Positions 1-10,763 of a stretch of DNA of 64,000 nt are shown piece after piece (positions within the stretch are counted from its first letter, which is position 1; each line of letters starts with the position of its first letter). Made by a program: the position numbers and the translations under genes. The stretch comes from Macquaria australasica (Eukaryota > Chordata > Actinopteri > Centrarchiformes > Percichthyidae): contig SEMN01000270.1 of NCBI GenBank assembly GCA_005408345.1, forward strand, positions 124,001-188,000. Reading direction: 5' to 3'. Below the pieces are notes generated by a model. The model was given only the letters and a program-made list of their open reading frames with translations. It did not search any database and was not told the origin of the DNA.

Positions 1-345
1 TTGGGGTTGCAGCAACAATACTGAGGCAGTTGTATAGCAAGCACTGAAAAATGTCTATAGTGACTGAGAATGTATAAAACACAAGAGAGAAGTATATAAT
101 TATTGCCAGTGTGTTACCCAGTGATGAATGAAATATGCTGGATGAAAATAATTCTCTGGAATTTTGTCCACGGGGAAATTGAATGGGACAAAATAGACAT
201 AAACAAGCTCCAATATTCAGCCAAGGGTAAAACAGGGTAATATTCTACTCTTGCTGTGACACTTGAAACTGATGGAGCTGCTTCCTAATCAGCATGGACA
301 TTTTTCATTCCTTGTCTTTCTCTGTTGTTCCCTGTCTCTTCACAG
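1..345 (+). other. 3' end of an upstream sphkap intron
   Basis: No gene is supported here. A long pyrimidine-rich tract (about 303-343) ends in an AG at 344-345, and the reading frame of the following exon becomes clearly SPHKAP-like only after it. The in-frame ATG at 294 lies inside this acceptor region, so it is not a credible start codon. The upstream sphkap exons are outside the window. Confidence 0.75.
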
Positions 346-3300
346 AACCAGAGAGTGGTGACCTGGCAGAGAGCTTGGTAGAGGTTGCACAGAAACACTG
401 TGTCAGACTTGCATGTCAGAGGGGACAGCTGGCCCATCATCAGAACAGGGAGGATGCTGAGGTGAAAAGGGAAGGGCATCGACAAGCAAGCCTCTACACT
501 AAGGAATCAGCTGGTCACTACGCCACCAATCTGGCTGAGTCAGTACTACAAGATGCCTTCATACGCCTCTCTCAAGATGAAACCTCCTTTGTCTCTGAGG
601 CTGCTGTCAGTGTGTCCCTCTCTAGTCATCCTTCCAACTCCTCTGGTCCTTCAAAGACAAAAGAGCCTTCACAACAGCGCACCTGCTCTTTTGAACTCCC
701 CAAGATTGTTATAGTTCAAAGCCCAGACAGTTCTGACGGGGCTTTAGAATGGCCAGAGACCCAGGTGTCACATGTGCCTGACCAGGATATCACTGCCAAA
801 GCCAGAGAGATGCCAGAGAATGGGACACAGGCCCACATTCCTCACCACAATGGAGGACACCCATCCAAACATGTAGAGGTGGCTTTGGCCTGTGCTGCCA
901 GTGTCATTGGCACTATTACAACCCCACAGCTGACAGAACAGCTTGCCATGGAATCGACTTCAGAGGAAGACACAGAGGAGGAGCTGCAGGAACCAGAGGA
1001 GAGAGGTGACTACTCCTTCTCCTCAGCCATGTGTGGCATGGCTCAGGTAGCTGGTGCAGTGGCAGCTGTGGAGCTAACAGAGGAGTCAGGGGAGTGTGGT
1101 GATTCTGACGCAGATTCCGCTGAAGTCTACACAGCATCCCGTGGTCTGATGTCTGCTGCTGAGGCCTCTACAGCCTTCACGCTGCACTGCAGTGTAACAG
1201 AGGGTACCAGCGTTGAAGCGTTTCGTGCCAACATTGCTGAGGTCCTACACAGGGAAGCAGCTGAGGTGCTGACTCAGCCACAAGGCTACAGGAGTGTAGC
1301 CCATCTGCTGGAGGCCACGCATAACAAGATAGTAGATGGCATTACTTGTCCAAAAAAATCCTACATGGATGAAAGAGAGGTGGATGACTTAATAAATGAG
1401 GTGGCAGATAGCCTATTCAAGCATGCTTTAGAGAAAGCAAAAAAGAAAAAAGAACTGGAGGGTACTGGAAAAGATGCACCAAACCTCCAGGTTTTTCTGC
1501 AGGACAGTGTAAACAATTTGCTGTTTGATATCCTTTGCCTGACACAGAAGAAAATCAGTCACATCTCAAGATGTGACCAAGGGTCATTTGAGACACAAGA
1601 AGGTGATAATTGTGCTAGGGAGCCTTCTACCACCAAGGAGAGCAATGCTCCATTAAGTCAATTACAGTGCTTAGTTGGCCAGTCCACTAATAGTGAGAAC
1701 AACAGCGGCATGCTATACTGCACTGATAAGCTTACCATGGTTCCTGGGCTGAAGGAGAAATATGTGCTTGAGGAAAGTGATCTCATTGCATCTTCCTCCA
1801 TAGCACACAGTAAAGAGCAACAGCAGCAGTCATCATGCAGACAAAGTCAGTATAAATCCACCTCCTTGCTTACCAAGGACGACTCTGACTACCAGCAGAT
1901 CCAGCAGAGCAGTGGTGCCATCAGAGAACCTTGGAGTGAAATCCCAGTTCATAGCACAGAGAAGAGGGGGCGACTAGTGACAGGCAGTGACAGCAGGCAG
2001 GCCTCCCTCACACCCCAGTCCTCCCTCAACTCTTGCGCTTCTCTGCTCTATTTGAGAATGGACTCAGAGTCCAGGACACCTATTACTTGCTATGCTGATG
2101 ATTTGGCTGCTACAGTGGTGTCCATGGCCACAGAACTAGCAGCCATCTGCCTGGAGAACTCCACTGGGAAACAACCCTGGTTCTGTGCTCTAAAAGGGAT
2201 GTCTACTGAAGGGCCTGAAGCCTACTTGATCCCTGCTTGCCGCACAGTCCTCAGGAGGAAAGAGAGTCAGAGCAACAATGCTGCCTCCAAGAAACATCGG
2301 GCACCACGCCTCAGTGAGATCAAGAGGAAAACGGAGGAGCAACCAGAGCTGATGGAGCGCCTTGTGAACCGGGTGGTGGACGAATCGGTCAACCCCGATG
2401 AGCCACAGGACCCATTTGCCCTCTTCGCCTCTGAAGTCACAGCCAGGATCATGAATTGCCCTGAGCTTAATGTGGTGGATACCTCCAAATCAGGCCAGCC
2501 ACGCAGCAGGCTGCAGTGTGAGAGGTGGAGCCGGGGGAAGGCATCTAGCTATGAGAGCATTCCAGAAGAAGACGCAGACCCCTCAGGCACACCCAATACT
2601 CTGGGTCCTGGCAGTAGGTTAGGTCAGAACTTGAGCCGAGGTAGCTCAATCTCGAAGCAGTCCAGCTGTGAGAGCATCACAGATGAGTTCTCACGATTCA
2701 TGGTAAACCAGATGGAGACTGAGGGCAGGGGCTTTGACCTTCTGCTGGACTACTACGCAGGGAAAAATGCCAGCAGCATTCTTGCTGCAGCTGTGCAGCA
2801 GGCTGCATCAAAGAAAAATGGTCATCTTAATGTCAGGACCTCATCCTGCCTGTCCAAACAGTCCAGCACAGAGAGCATCACTGAGGAATTCTACAGGTTT
2901 ATGCTTCGGGACATGGATAAGGAAAACAAAGAGTATGGCATCGCCAAGACTAAAGAGTGGAGCAACAGCCTGTTCCCACCTTCTCCTAGAACACCCTTCT
3001 GTATACGACAGTCCTCTGTCCCTGACCGGCGCTCCTCCGACTCACGACTAACTGTCAACTCACCCATTAAAGCCAACTCGTTTGACGGATTCGCCCGCAA
3101 TGTGCATGGAGACACGCTGAATATCTTCCCCACCAACTCAGTGTCAGCCACGGGACTGTGTAAGTCAGACTCCTGCCTCTATCAAAGGGGTAGGACTGAC
3201 CAGATTACTGATATGCTGATTCATGAGACCTGGTCGAGCTCCATTGAGTCCTTGATGAGAAAGAACAAGATCATTGCTGATCCAGAGGACAGCATTGAGC

Positions 3301-6300
3301 TGGAGGCTGCAGGAGACCCCCAGCCCCATGTGCAGCAGTTTGCCAATCGCCTGGCAGCTGACATTGTAGATATTGGCAAGTCTGCACTGGGGGGGCAGCA
3401 AGATGTAGCTGCAGGCACATCTGGGTCGCTCCCACATCCGCACATGCCTGTTGGTGAAAGAAGAAGGGGGTTCAAACAATCTCATTTAAGTTGTAGTCGG
3501 AGTAGGTCCAGCCAGGAGCAAACTGGTACTGGAGTAGGGTCCGGGACCAGTGACAGCAATGCACCCCGCATTAGGGGCCCCAGAGATGTGCCACTAATCC
3601 ACATTGAGGGAGATCAGAGGGATGAAGGGACTCTTTCAAACCCTGAAAGGACAGAAGGAGGACCTCAGGAAACATCCCCAGACATGTCAGCTACCAAGCA
3701 TACAGAGAGAGCTACAGCCAATGGCAGCAGGTATTACACAGCTCACAGTCCTTCTCTGACAGTCAGACCCCTCTTTCAGGCAGACCGTTTTTTTTTATAG
3801 CCCAGCAGCAGAATTATCATATTGTAGATGAAAGCAGAGATTAATCTGTCTGACGAGAGACATGAAGAATCACATGGTTATTTTTAAGGTAAACATTAAA
3901 AGTTGAAAAATCAGCACTAAACAAATGAATTCCAAACTGTCCAATCATACCAAAGCTACTTTTAGAGTTTGATCAAAGAGTGGCAGGCACACAGGGGATC
4001 CATTCACTGGGAAAACTAATCTATTTTAGCAGTGTGTGAGGTTTGACAAACCTTTGGCTAGGCTGTGACTCACACTGTCTGGGTGATGTACTGTGTGTGC
4101 AGAAAGCTTTTAGTGGCTCCATCTTTTATCCACTGTGGGGCTGTTCAACTCACCTTGATCAGTACAAGCTGCACTCATACTAATACACTAATACCACAAG
4201 ACTGTCATAGGTATTTAGATTTCTTGACACAAATAAAATAACAAGGAATTTGGGAGATTAAAGCTTGCTTGAGAGAGGTTGTTTGGCAGTAGGTTAGCTG
4301 AATAATGGTGTTTATATGAAGTCAATCCATGTGTAATAAGGGTATGTAGTCCTTCTGATTATTACATTATTAGACATGGTCAATCTTGCATGTCTTATTC
4401 AGACTGACATTTTAGCAAGACAAGGACTCAGCAAGGTGGCAAGATTCACTCCAATTCTAAGTGTCTGAGTGGCCTTTCAGAGGAAGAAGCAGAGCGTAGA
4501 CTCTCCCAGAACACATTTTAGTGGAGACTCTGGGGGTAATGAAGACTAGAGCAGTCCATAGTGCATCTCAGTGTCGAATCAAATGAACCTGCTGAAAATG
4601 TATGAGTGGAAATAGCTGCTAATGTGCAAGGTATATAGAGGGAAGTGAAAATATAATATCCAAATGTGGCGAATCTGTTGCAATTTGTTAGTCTTTTACT
4701 GAGTGTTTTAAAGAAATTTAGATCCTCAAAATAAGACTTCAATAGTGAATGACAGGAAAACAGCTGAAAGGCTCCCAGGCCACAGGAGAGTCACATACAT
4801 GCTCCTTTTCACTTGACAATACATGTAACCCAGGAACAAGTGGAGCGCATCTGTTTGTCCCTTGTGTAAGAGTGGAACTCAATCACTCGCCTAGTCAATA
4901 AAACCTGATTTCCCTCTGGAATTGTCGAGGATGGCAGCCCTCAATCATCTGATAATGACTTAATTTAATCAATTTCCTGAAAAACACTGAAAATCCAACA
5001 GTGCCCCTGGGGAATGCAGTTTGCTGATGCATTAAAGATATTGAAATGAATTAGCTTTCTTTTTATGTGGTGCAAAGTTATTTCAAGTTGAGGAGCATGG
5101 GGACAACATTGGGAAAACAGCCAAAGTAACAACACATTGCAGCAGACATTGTGCACAACTAGTCGATGGTCATTCCCACCATCTTGCGGTTTGCTCTCCC
5201 CAGCAGTGAGAGGGACAGGCCAGCTGTGGCGGTGGCTGCAGTAGTGAAGAGGGACAAGCGTTCTATGAGTGCTAGCAGTGAAGAGAGCATGGGGAGCTGG
5301 TCCCATATAACCCCCGAGGATGACCCCCACGAGGAGACCAGTAGTTTTATCCAGCTGAGCGAGGGGTCAGTAACCGTTGCTCCTTAATACTGCTCCAAAC
5401 GCTGCTACTCCCACCCTCACCCCACTCTCATTGGCCCATTGCTACTGACACTTGTGCTCTCCTGTGCCAATGCCAATTTACCTCCTGCTGCTGCAATAGC
5501 CATGCCTGCTAAGGAAGTATGGCAGAGAGCTCACTCCACAAAGCCCTCTCCATAGCTCACATTTAGGGCTAGACCCTGCCTGCACCCCACGCACAACTAC
5601 ATGCAGTAGTAGACTGCAGAAGTACAGCGCTGTCACCTCTCACATCAAAAGCCTCTAGTTCAGAACATTTGCTACACCATTCTCTGCTTCATCAAATTCT
5701 CATTTGTTTTAGCCAACCACACCAACTTCTTCAACTTTTATCAAACAGCCTGGAGTCACTGCTCTGTGCTTGCTGTTTGAAATAAGCTAACAGTATAAAT
5801 GGCCCTGCTTTCACTTTTGCCTTTAAAAATTGTGCTGTGATTATGGACCAGATGATATTACAAACACCAAAGTAAGCATTATAAACTTAAAAGATATTGA
5901 CGTGTGAATTAGAGAGGAAAGGGGAAGCTGGAAGGCTCCATGTATTCAGTGTGGCAATGGTATAAGATACTTGCTTTTTGCTTAATTAACTGCAAGGGTA
6001 GTTGTCTGCACCACCATAACACTCGCTGCTCCTTGCAACCTCTCCATCTACCTGCTTACTTTAACTCCACCTCATCCCCCGATCCATGTTGTGACACAAA
6101 GGCATGGCTGCCAGCCCTGCCTGTCCACCCTACCCGCCTAAACTACCTCCAAATCTCCTCATCTTCATATTCAGACAGGCTTGCTGCTAGACAAAAATCA
6201 CCAGCTCTCCCACCTTGAGCGTCCAATTCTGCGGCAGCTGCTATTTATATGTTAATCACCAGCTAATGAACAACATGACCTGCATCGCTGCGCCTGGTTA

Positions 6301-8539
6301 TTGTTCTCTTCACAAGTCAGCGATCATGTCAGATGTCTTGAGACAACATGCGGATGACACTCTCTCTTGTTTTTTTATTGGTTAACAGGAACGGGACCAG
6401 CAGCGCATCCAGCCTAGGCCTGGCAGACTTGGATGCTTTTTCTGATGTGCCCACTCAGAGCACAGTAATCAGGTAACTGTCAGTGTCACAGGCTGGTGCT
6501 GAAATATTTCTCATTAATGTGTCCCTCTGATGTCTATAATGACAATTTTTCTAATATGACAAAATGTCTGCAGATAGTACATTGCCTTTTCTCATTTTCT
6601 TACCCAGAGTGCAGCAATCAGGTGACATGTGACTGTGACAGGCTGCCGGACTAACACTCATGCACATGAGAGATTATAGCTTAATTACATATTCTGTTGT
6701 CATACTAGCACAGATAATAATGTTCTGTTTGATAGACATAAAAGCCTCTCCAGCCTGCAGCATTTCTTCTATTCCATCTATGTATCTATCTCAACTGTGA
6801 AATTTAAAACACATTCAGATTAACAGTGTATAATAAATACTTACATTAAAGGAATAGTAAATAATAATAGACATTTTGGGAAATACTCTTATTTGCTTTC
6901 TTGCAGTAAGTCTGGCACATAACTCCCTGTAAAACCACAATGTGTCGTTTTTACATTTCAGTCTTTGTATGGATTAAACAAACAAGATGTAACATGTTAA
7001 TTAGTGAGCTTTAGAGTCGCTGGTAGGCAATTTTTGTTACCTTCGGATAGAGCCAGGCTACCCGTTTCCCCCGTTTCCAGTCTTTATGCTAAGCTGAGCT
7101 AACCAGCTGTTGGGGGTAATTTCATATTTACCGTACATAGAAGTGGTATTGATTTTCACATCTGACTCTTAGCAAGAAAGTGAATAAGCGCTTTTTCCAA
7201 AATGTTGATGACACTGTAACTTTCAACTGTTTTTCTTTTTTTTTCCTCACAGCGAGGAGACAGAGAGAGGCCAACTGGCAGGAATCAATGTGAATGTGTT
7301 TGGTAAGTCCAGTGATGGATTCTCATGTCATCTCAACATTATCAACCTCTTAATTATTCACCTCCTTCGTCAGCTTTAACATCTCTCTACTCACCAAGAG
7401 CCCTTGAGTGACTCAAGGTACAGTATGTGCTGGGTCTGTGTGATTAAACCCTCAAATGGATGTGCTTGAATAGAGGAGATTTGATTCTCCTCTCTGAAAT
7501 AATGATGGTCATCAATAATTTATAAGGGGCCTGTAATTCCAGAAGTGTCTCAACACAAAGTTCATCTCTGTTTAATGACTTACGCTCCAACAAAGATTAT
7601 GTCAAAGCAAAACTGAGCCCAGGATATTTCTATTTTATGAAGCTGAACATACTGTACAATTGCATGCAAAGGTTTGGCACGTTGGCTTTTTGATGTCCTA
7701 GCAAGTATAGAAAAGAATGAATTGTCTGTGCAGTCCTAGAGTGCTTTGATGGTGAGGACAACATAGTAAACATGCAAGGTGTGTTATGTAGGGATGCCCT
7801 CCCTGTCACCTTTGATTTTCCAGAGAGCAGCGCGGTGAGGACAGCAGGCGGCGGTGGCAACCTCAGGGTGCTGTTGGTGGTAAACTGCGACCTTGAGCCT
7901 GAGTGCGTGGACTCGGAGCTGAGAGTGGCCCTGCAGTGGATTGCTGCCTCCGAGCTGGGCCTCCCTGCTCTCTACTTCAGGAAGTCCAAAGAGAAGAGGG
8001 TTGCAAAGGTAAGCACAGCTGTTAAATCAAAGGTGGCTAATTTTAACACAAATGTTACTGATTGTATAGTTTGCTTTGATTATTATAACACTGTTGGAGG
8101 GCCATAGATAGGATTTTAGAGATACTGAGGTCCCTCCAACACACACGCAAAATAATCAATCCTCTATTCCTAAGTGGTACAATTTTAAATATATTGAGGC
8201 TAGAAATACAGGAATCTTATTATAAAATTCCCACCATATGTGGGTATTTTTAAAATGTTATGTAACTTGGAAAAAGTTACATTCATATATATTGTTAATC
8301 TCTCCGTTGGTCAGCAAAGTGCTGAAGTTGATGACCATGTATAATAGAAACATGGTTGGATTCATTACGTGTGTGTCTTCTCTCAGTTCCAGAGGGTGGT
8401 CCATCTCATGTCTCAGAAGGCGTGGAGGATTGCGGACTTGTTCAGCGCTGTGGTTCAGTTCTGTAAGCTACACGAGAAAGAGGAAGAGGAGGGCCGGTCT
8501 CTGTCCAGCCTGTTTGATTGGCTGTTGGAGACCCTGTAG
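346..8539 (+). CDS. sphkap: sphkap, A-kinase anchoring protein SPHKAP (3' part, 6 exons)
   Basis: Inferred coding exons are 346-3730, 5204-5365, 6389-6472, 7253-7302, 7824-8008 and 8387-8539; all junctions are GT-AG and keep frame. The product is the C-terminal three quarters of SPHKAP, a large scaffold that binds type I PKA regulatory subunit and sphingosine kinase. The giant first exon carries the amphipathic helix YATNLAESVLQDAFIRLSQ, nearly identical to the mammalian PKA-binding helix, and a second one around CYADDLAATVVSMATELAA. Conserved serine-rich blocks follow (KQSSCESITDEFSRFMVNQM and KQSSTESITEEFYRFMLRDM). The last two exons encode the family C-terminus: LQWIAASELGLPALYF, then AWRIADLFSAVVQFCKLHE, ending in SLFDWLLETL and TAG at 8537-8539. 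The related AKAP11 is excluded by the closer match along the whole length and by daw1 next door. The start is missing because upstream exons lie outside the window. Exon 346-3730 uses a CAG/gtatta donor; the in-frame stop beyond it at about 3798 is intronic. Confidence 0.93.
3731..8386 (+). other. sphkap introns (five, between the listed exons)
   Basis: The introns are 3731-5203, 5366-6388, 6473-7252, 7303-7823 and 8009-8386. Apart from a MITE in the third intron I see no further gene. The acceptor at 5202-5206 is a CAGCAG tandem, so one codon may be optional at that junction. Open frames in the introns show no family resemblance. Confidence 0.7.
6846..7215. mobile_element. MITE-like dispersed fish repeat, copy 1
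   Basis: The left end (TTAAAGGAATAGT, then ACATTTTGGGAAATA and TTTGCTTTCTTGC) is the imperfect reverse complement of the right end (GCAAGAAAGTGAATAAGCG, then CCAAAATGTTGA), giving terminal inverted repeats of about 35-40 bp. The interior has the phrase GAGCCAGGCTA followed by CCAGTCTTTATGCTAAGCT. A second, diverged copy lies at about 10051-10530. It has no coding capacity. A TTAA at the left end could be target sequence, but no clean duplication was seen at the right end. Confidence 0.75.
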
Positions 8540-8890
8540 GGTGGACTAGCAACAAAAACACACATGCTCACTCATTCACTCACACCTAACATGTCTCTAA
8601 CTGTTTGCCCCATCCTGTCGCATCACACCAAGTGTCTCCTACTGCAAGCTGAAAGCACAAAGCGATCAGCATACTTGAGAAATTCATACACCTCAATCTG
8701 ACCATGGAAGTGTTTTTTGTCTGTTCATAGCCATGAATGGACTGGTCTCCCTTTAATAAAAGCATGTTTTTGTTTTCAGATTCACCTCTCTAGTGAGACA
8801 CACACAAACACGGAGCAAACTGTAGGTGTACGGGTTGGAATGAACCAGCCTTCAAGAGATTATAGTCAGCAGGTTTTAACTGCTCCAGAT

Positions 8891-8910
8891 TATATATATA
8901 TATATATATA
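8891..8910. repeat. (TA)n microsatellite
   Basis: Ten uninterrupted TA units lie in the probable 3' UTR of sphkap. Confidence 0.95.
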
Positions 8911-9509
8911 TTTCCAGATTCTCACAACCAAATTATGTGCTTATTTATTTATTCCAAATGAACATACACAAAGCAAAGTAATAATAGAAGACAGGAAAAT
9001 CAGGTTAAATTCTCCCCACAACTCAACATGCTCAAACCTTTTGTATCAAAACTACTTTATAAAAGAGGCTATGTAAGGAAATGTAAGCCCAGAAAAAGCT
9101 CTTTCACTTTCTTATGATGGCAACATTTGCTTAAAGTAAGCAAAATATTCATATCTTTGTTGTGTTCACTGGCCAACATACCACCTCTGTTGTGACCTTG
9201 AAATTCAGTTCTAAGTGTGTCATCTTGTTAATGTTACTTGAGAACTGATTATTTTGGATAGCTGTACTGTATATACTGTAGATTTGGAACTGCTGCACCT
9301 TGGAGTAGTGGACTGCTCTCTTTAGCTTTTATTATGTCAGGAAGACAGAGTAAGGTTTGTAATGTAATGAATTTGTATGTGAATATGGTCTGTTTATTTC
9401 TCTACTTAGTGGTACTCTAGTGTTACATCAGCATTGGGAAAAAAAAAAGCACACGATTCAGCTGTAAACTCTGTCACAGTAGAACTGAATGTATTTAACT
9501 TTTGACATC

Positions 9510-9515
9510 AATAAA
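9510..9515 (+). terminator. candidate poly(A) signal of sphkap
   Basis: A canonical AATAAA lies about 970 bases after the sphkap stop codon in AT-rich sequence. The next gene, daw1, is convergent, so this is the most plausible end of the sphkap transcript. Confidence 0.5.
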
Positions 9516-9530
9516 TTTCTGTGATGTGAA

Positions 9531-10763
9531 ATATAAGCAGTCTTGATCATTCATAACATTCAGCAGAAAGACAACTGAACACTGTTTAGAAGCACATTTA
9601 TCCACATCAGTATTACACTGTATTGCCTGGTTTTCCCAAAAGCATGTCACAGATGCAGCGAGAAGTTCATCACAGTTGAATACCAGCTAGGGAGCTACCG
9701 AATAAACATTCGTCATTGTATTGTGCTTTCAGAAAATACTGCTCAGTACACATCACAGAAACGTACAAGGCAGTGGGAACAAGAATATCAGAAGATTACC
9801 TCTGTTAGCTGATAATGGGCTCATGAAGATGACACATAGGCAAACATTTACAGTAATGCTCACGTATGAATATGATTAAATAGTTTTAGTATTGCAGTAT
9901 GTTGTATTGATCAGAAATTTAGTTTTTTGTTTACAGCTCAGACAGGTGAGTCTAGCTCATACTTGCTAAAATTCTCTACACAGCTTAATTTAGAAACGGT
10001 TATCATTACAATCATGGTCAGACAGTATTTTAACAACGAGCTTCAAAGAACTAGTCCGAAACATTTTGGGAACTATGCTTACTTACTGTCCTGCCAAGCG
10101 TTAGATGAGAAGATTGAGACCATTCTTGTATCTTCCTGTTCAATAGGAAGCTAGAGCCAGAAGATGATTAGCTTAGCCTAGCATAACAACTAGAGGCCGG
10201 GGGACCAGCTAGCTCGTTTGTTTAATTTGCAGCACAAACAGAAAAGTAAGTAAGAAAAAACAACAAGTTGTGGTCTCATGGAGAGTTATGTGCTGTAACT
10301 ATGTAGCGTGTTAATAACTGAGCTTCAGAGGTGCTGTTAGGCGTATCTGAACTTTGGACAGAGCCAGGCTAGCTGTGTCCCGTTTCTACCAGTCTTTATG
10401 CTAAGCTAAGTTAAGCTAATTGCCTCCTAGCTTTAGCTCCAAACTTCACACACAGACATCAAAGTTCTATCAATGTTCTCATAATGCTCTCAGCAAGAAC
10501 GCCTGTGTCCCAAAATGTTGAACTATTCCAAAAACGTAGTTGAAGAATTCAAAGTTAACTTACTTAGTACAGTCAGGGAACAAGTGAAACTTCAAACAGA
10601 TTCAGTAACAGGAGGAACAATTTTTACCTCTACGTGACTGCAGATTTTTCAGTTGGTAATCCACAATTACAAAGATGTACAGTGGGTCATACATGGTAAA
10701 CACAAATTGATTGTTGTGTCCATGTATATGCCCGCTTGAGCCTCTACATGTTCAAGGGAAGGG
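9531..10763. other. convergent intergenic region between sphkap and daw1
   Basis: No gene is supported. The region holds the second MITE copy (about 10051-10530) and AT-rich sequence, part of which should be the daw1 3' UTR (the daw1 stop is at 10764). I could not pick a convincing daw1 poly(A) signal. Confidence 0.6.
10051..10530. mobile_element. MITE-like dispersed fish repeat, copy 2
   Basis: This copy shares with the first the left-end phrase ACATTTTGGGAA, the internal GGACAGAGCCAGGCTAGCTG and CCAGTCTTTATGCTAAGCTA, and the right-end CCCAAAATGTTGAACTATTCC, which is complementary to the left end. It is longer and more diverged than the copy at 6846-7215. It is non-coding. Confidence 0.7.

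Larger units (their letters stand above)
8540..9530 (+). other. probable sphkap 3' UTR
   Basis: AT-rich non-coding sequence follows the sphkap stop. It contains a (TA)10 run at 8891-8910 and ends shortly after an AATAAA at 9510-9515, followed by a TG-containing stretch. An earlier AATAAA-like sequence near 8755 could give a shorter transcript. No open frame here resembles a protein family. Confidence 0.55.

Noticed and set aside
294..345. In-frame ATG at 294 as the start of the 1168-codon sphkap frame
   Set aside because: It lies in a pyrimidine tract ending in AG at 344-345, and the residues before that point are not SPHKAP-like. The frame is an internal exon extended by chance.
3731..3800. 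Stop codon at about 3798 as the natural end of sphkap
   Set aside because: The conserved C-terminal exons follow downstream in frame from a donor at 3731, up to the family's SLFDWLLE ending at 8539.
8238..8549. Open frame over the last sphkap exon
   Set aside because: It is a shifted reading frame of the conserved exon 8387-8539.
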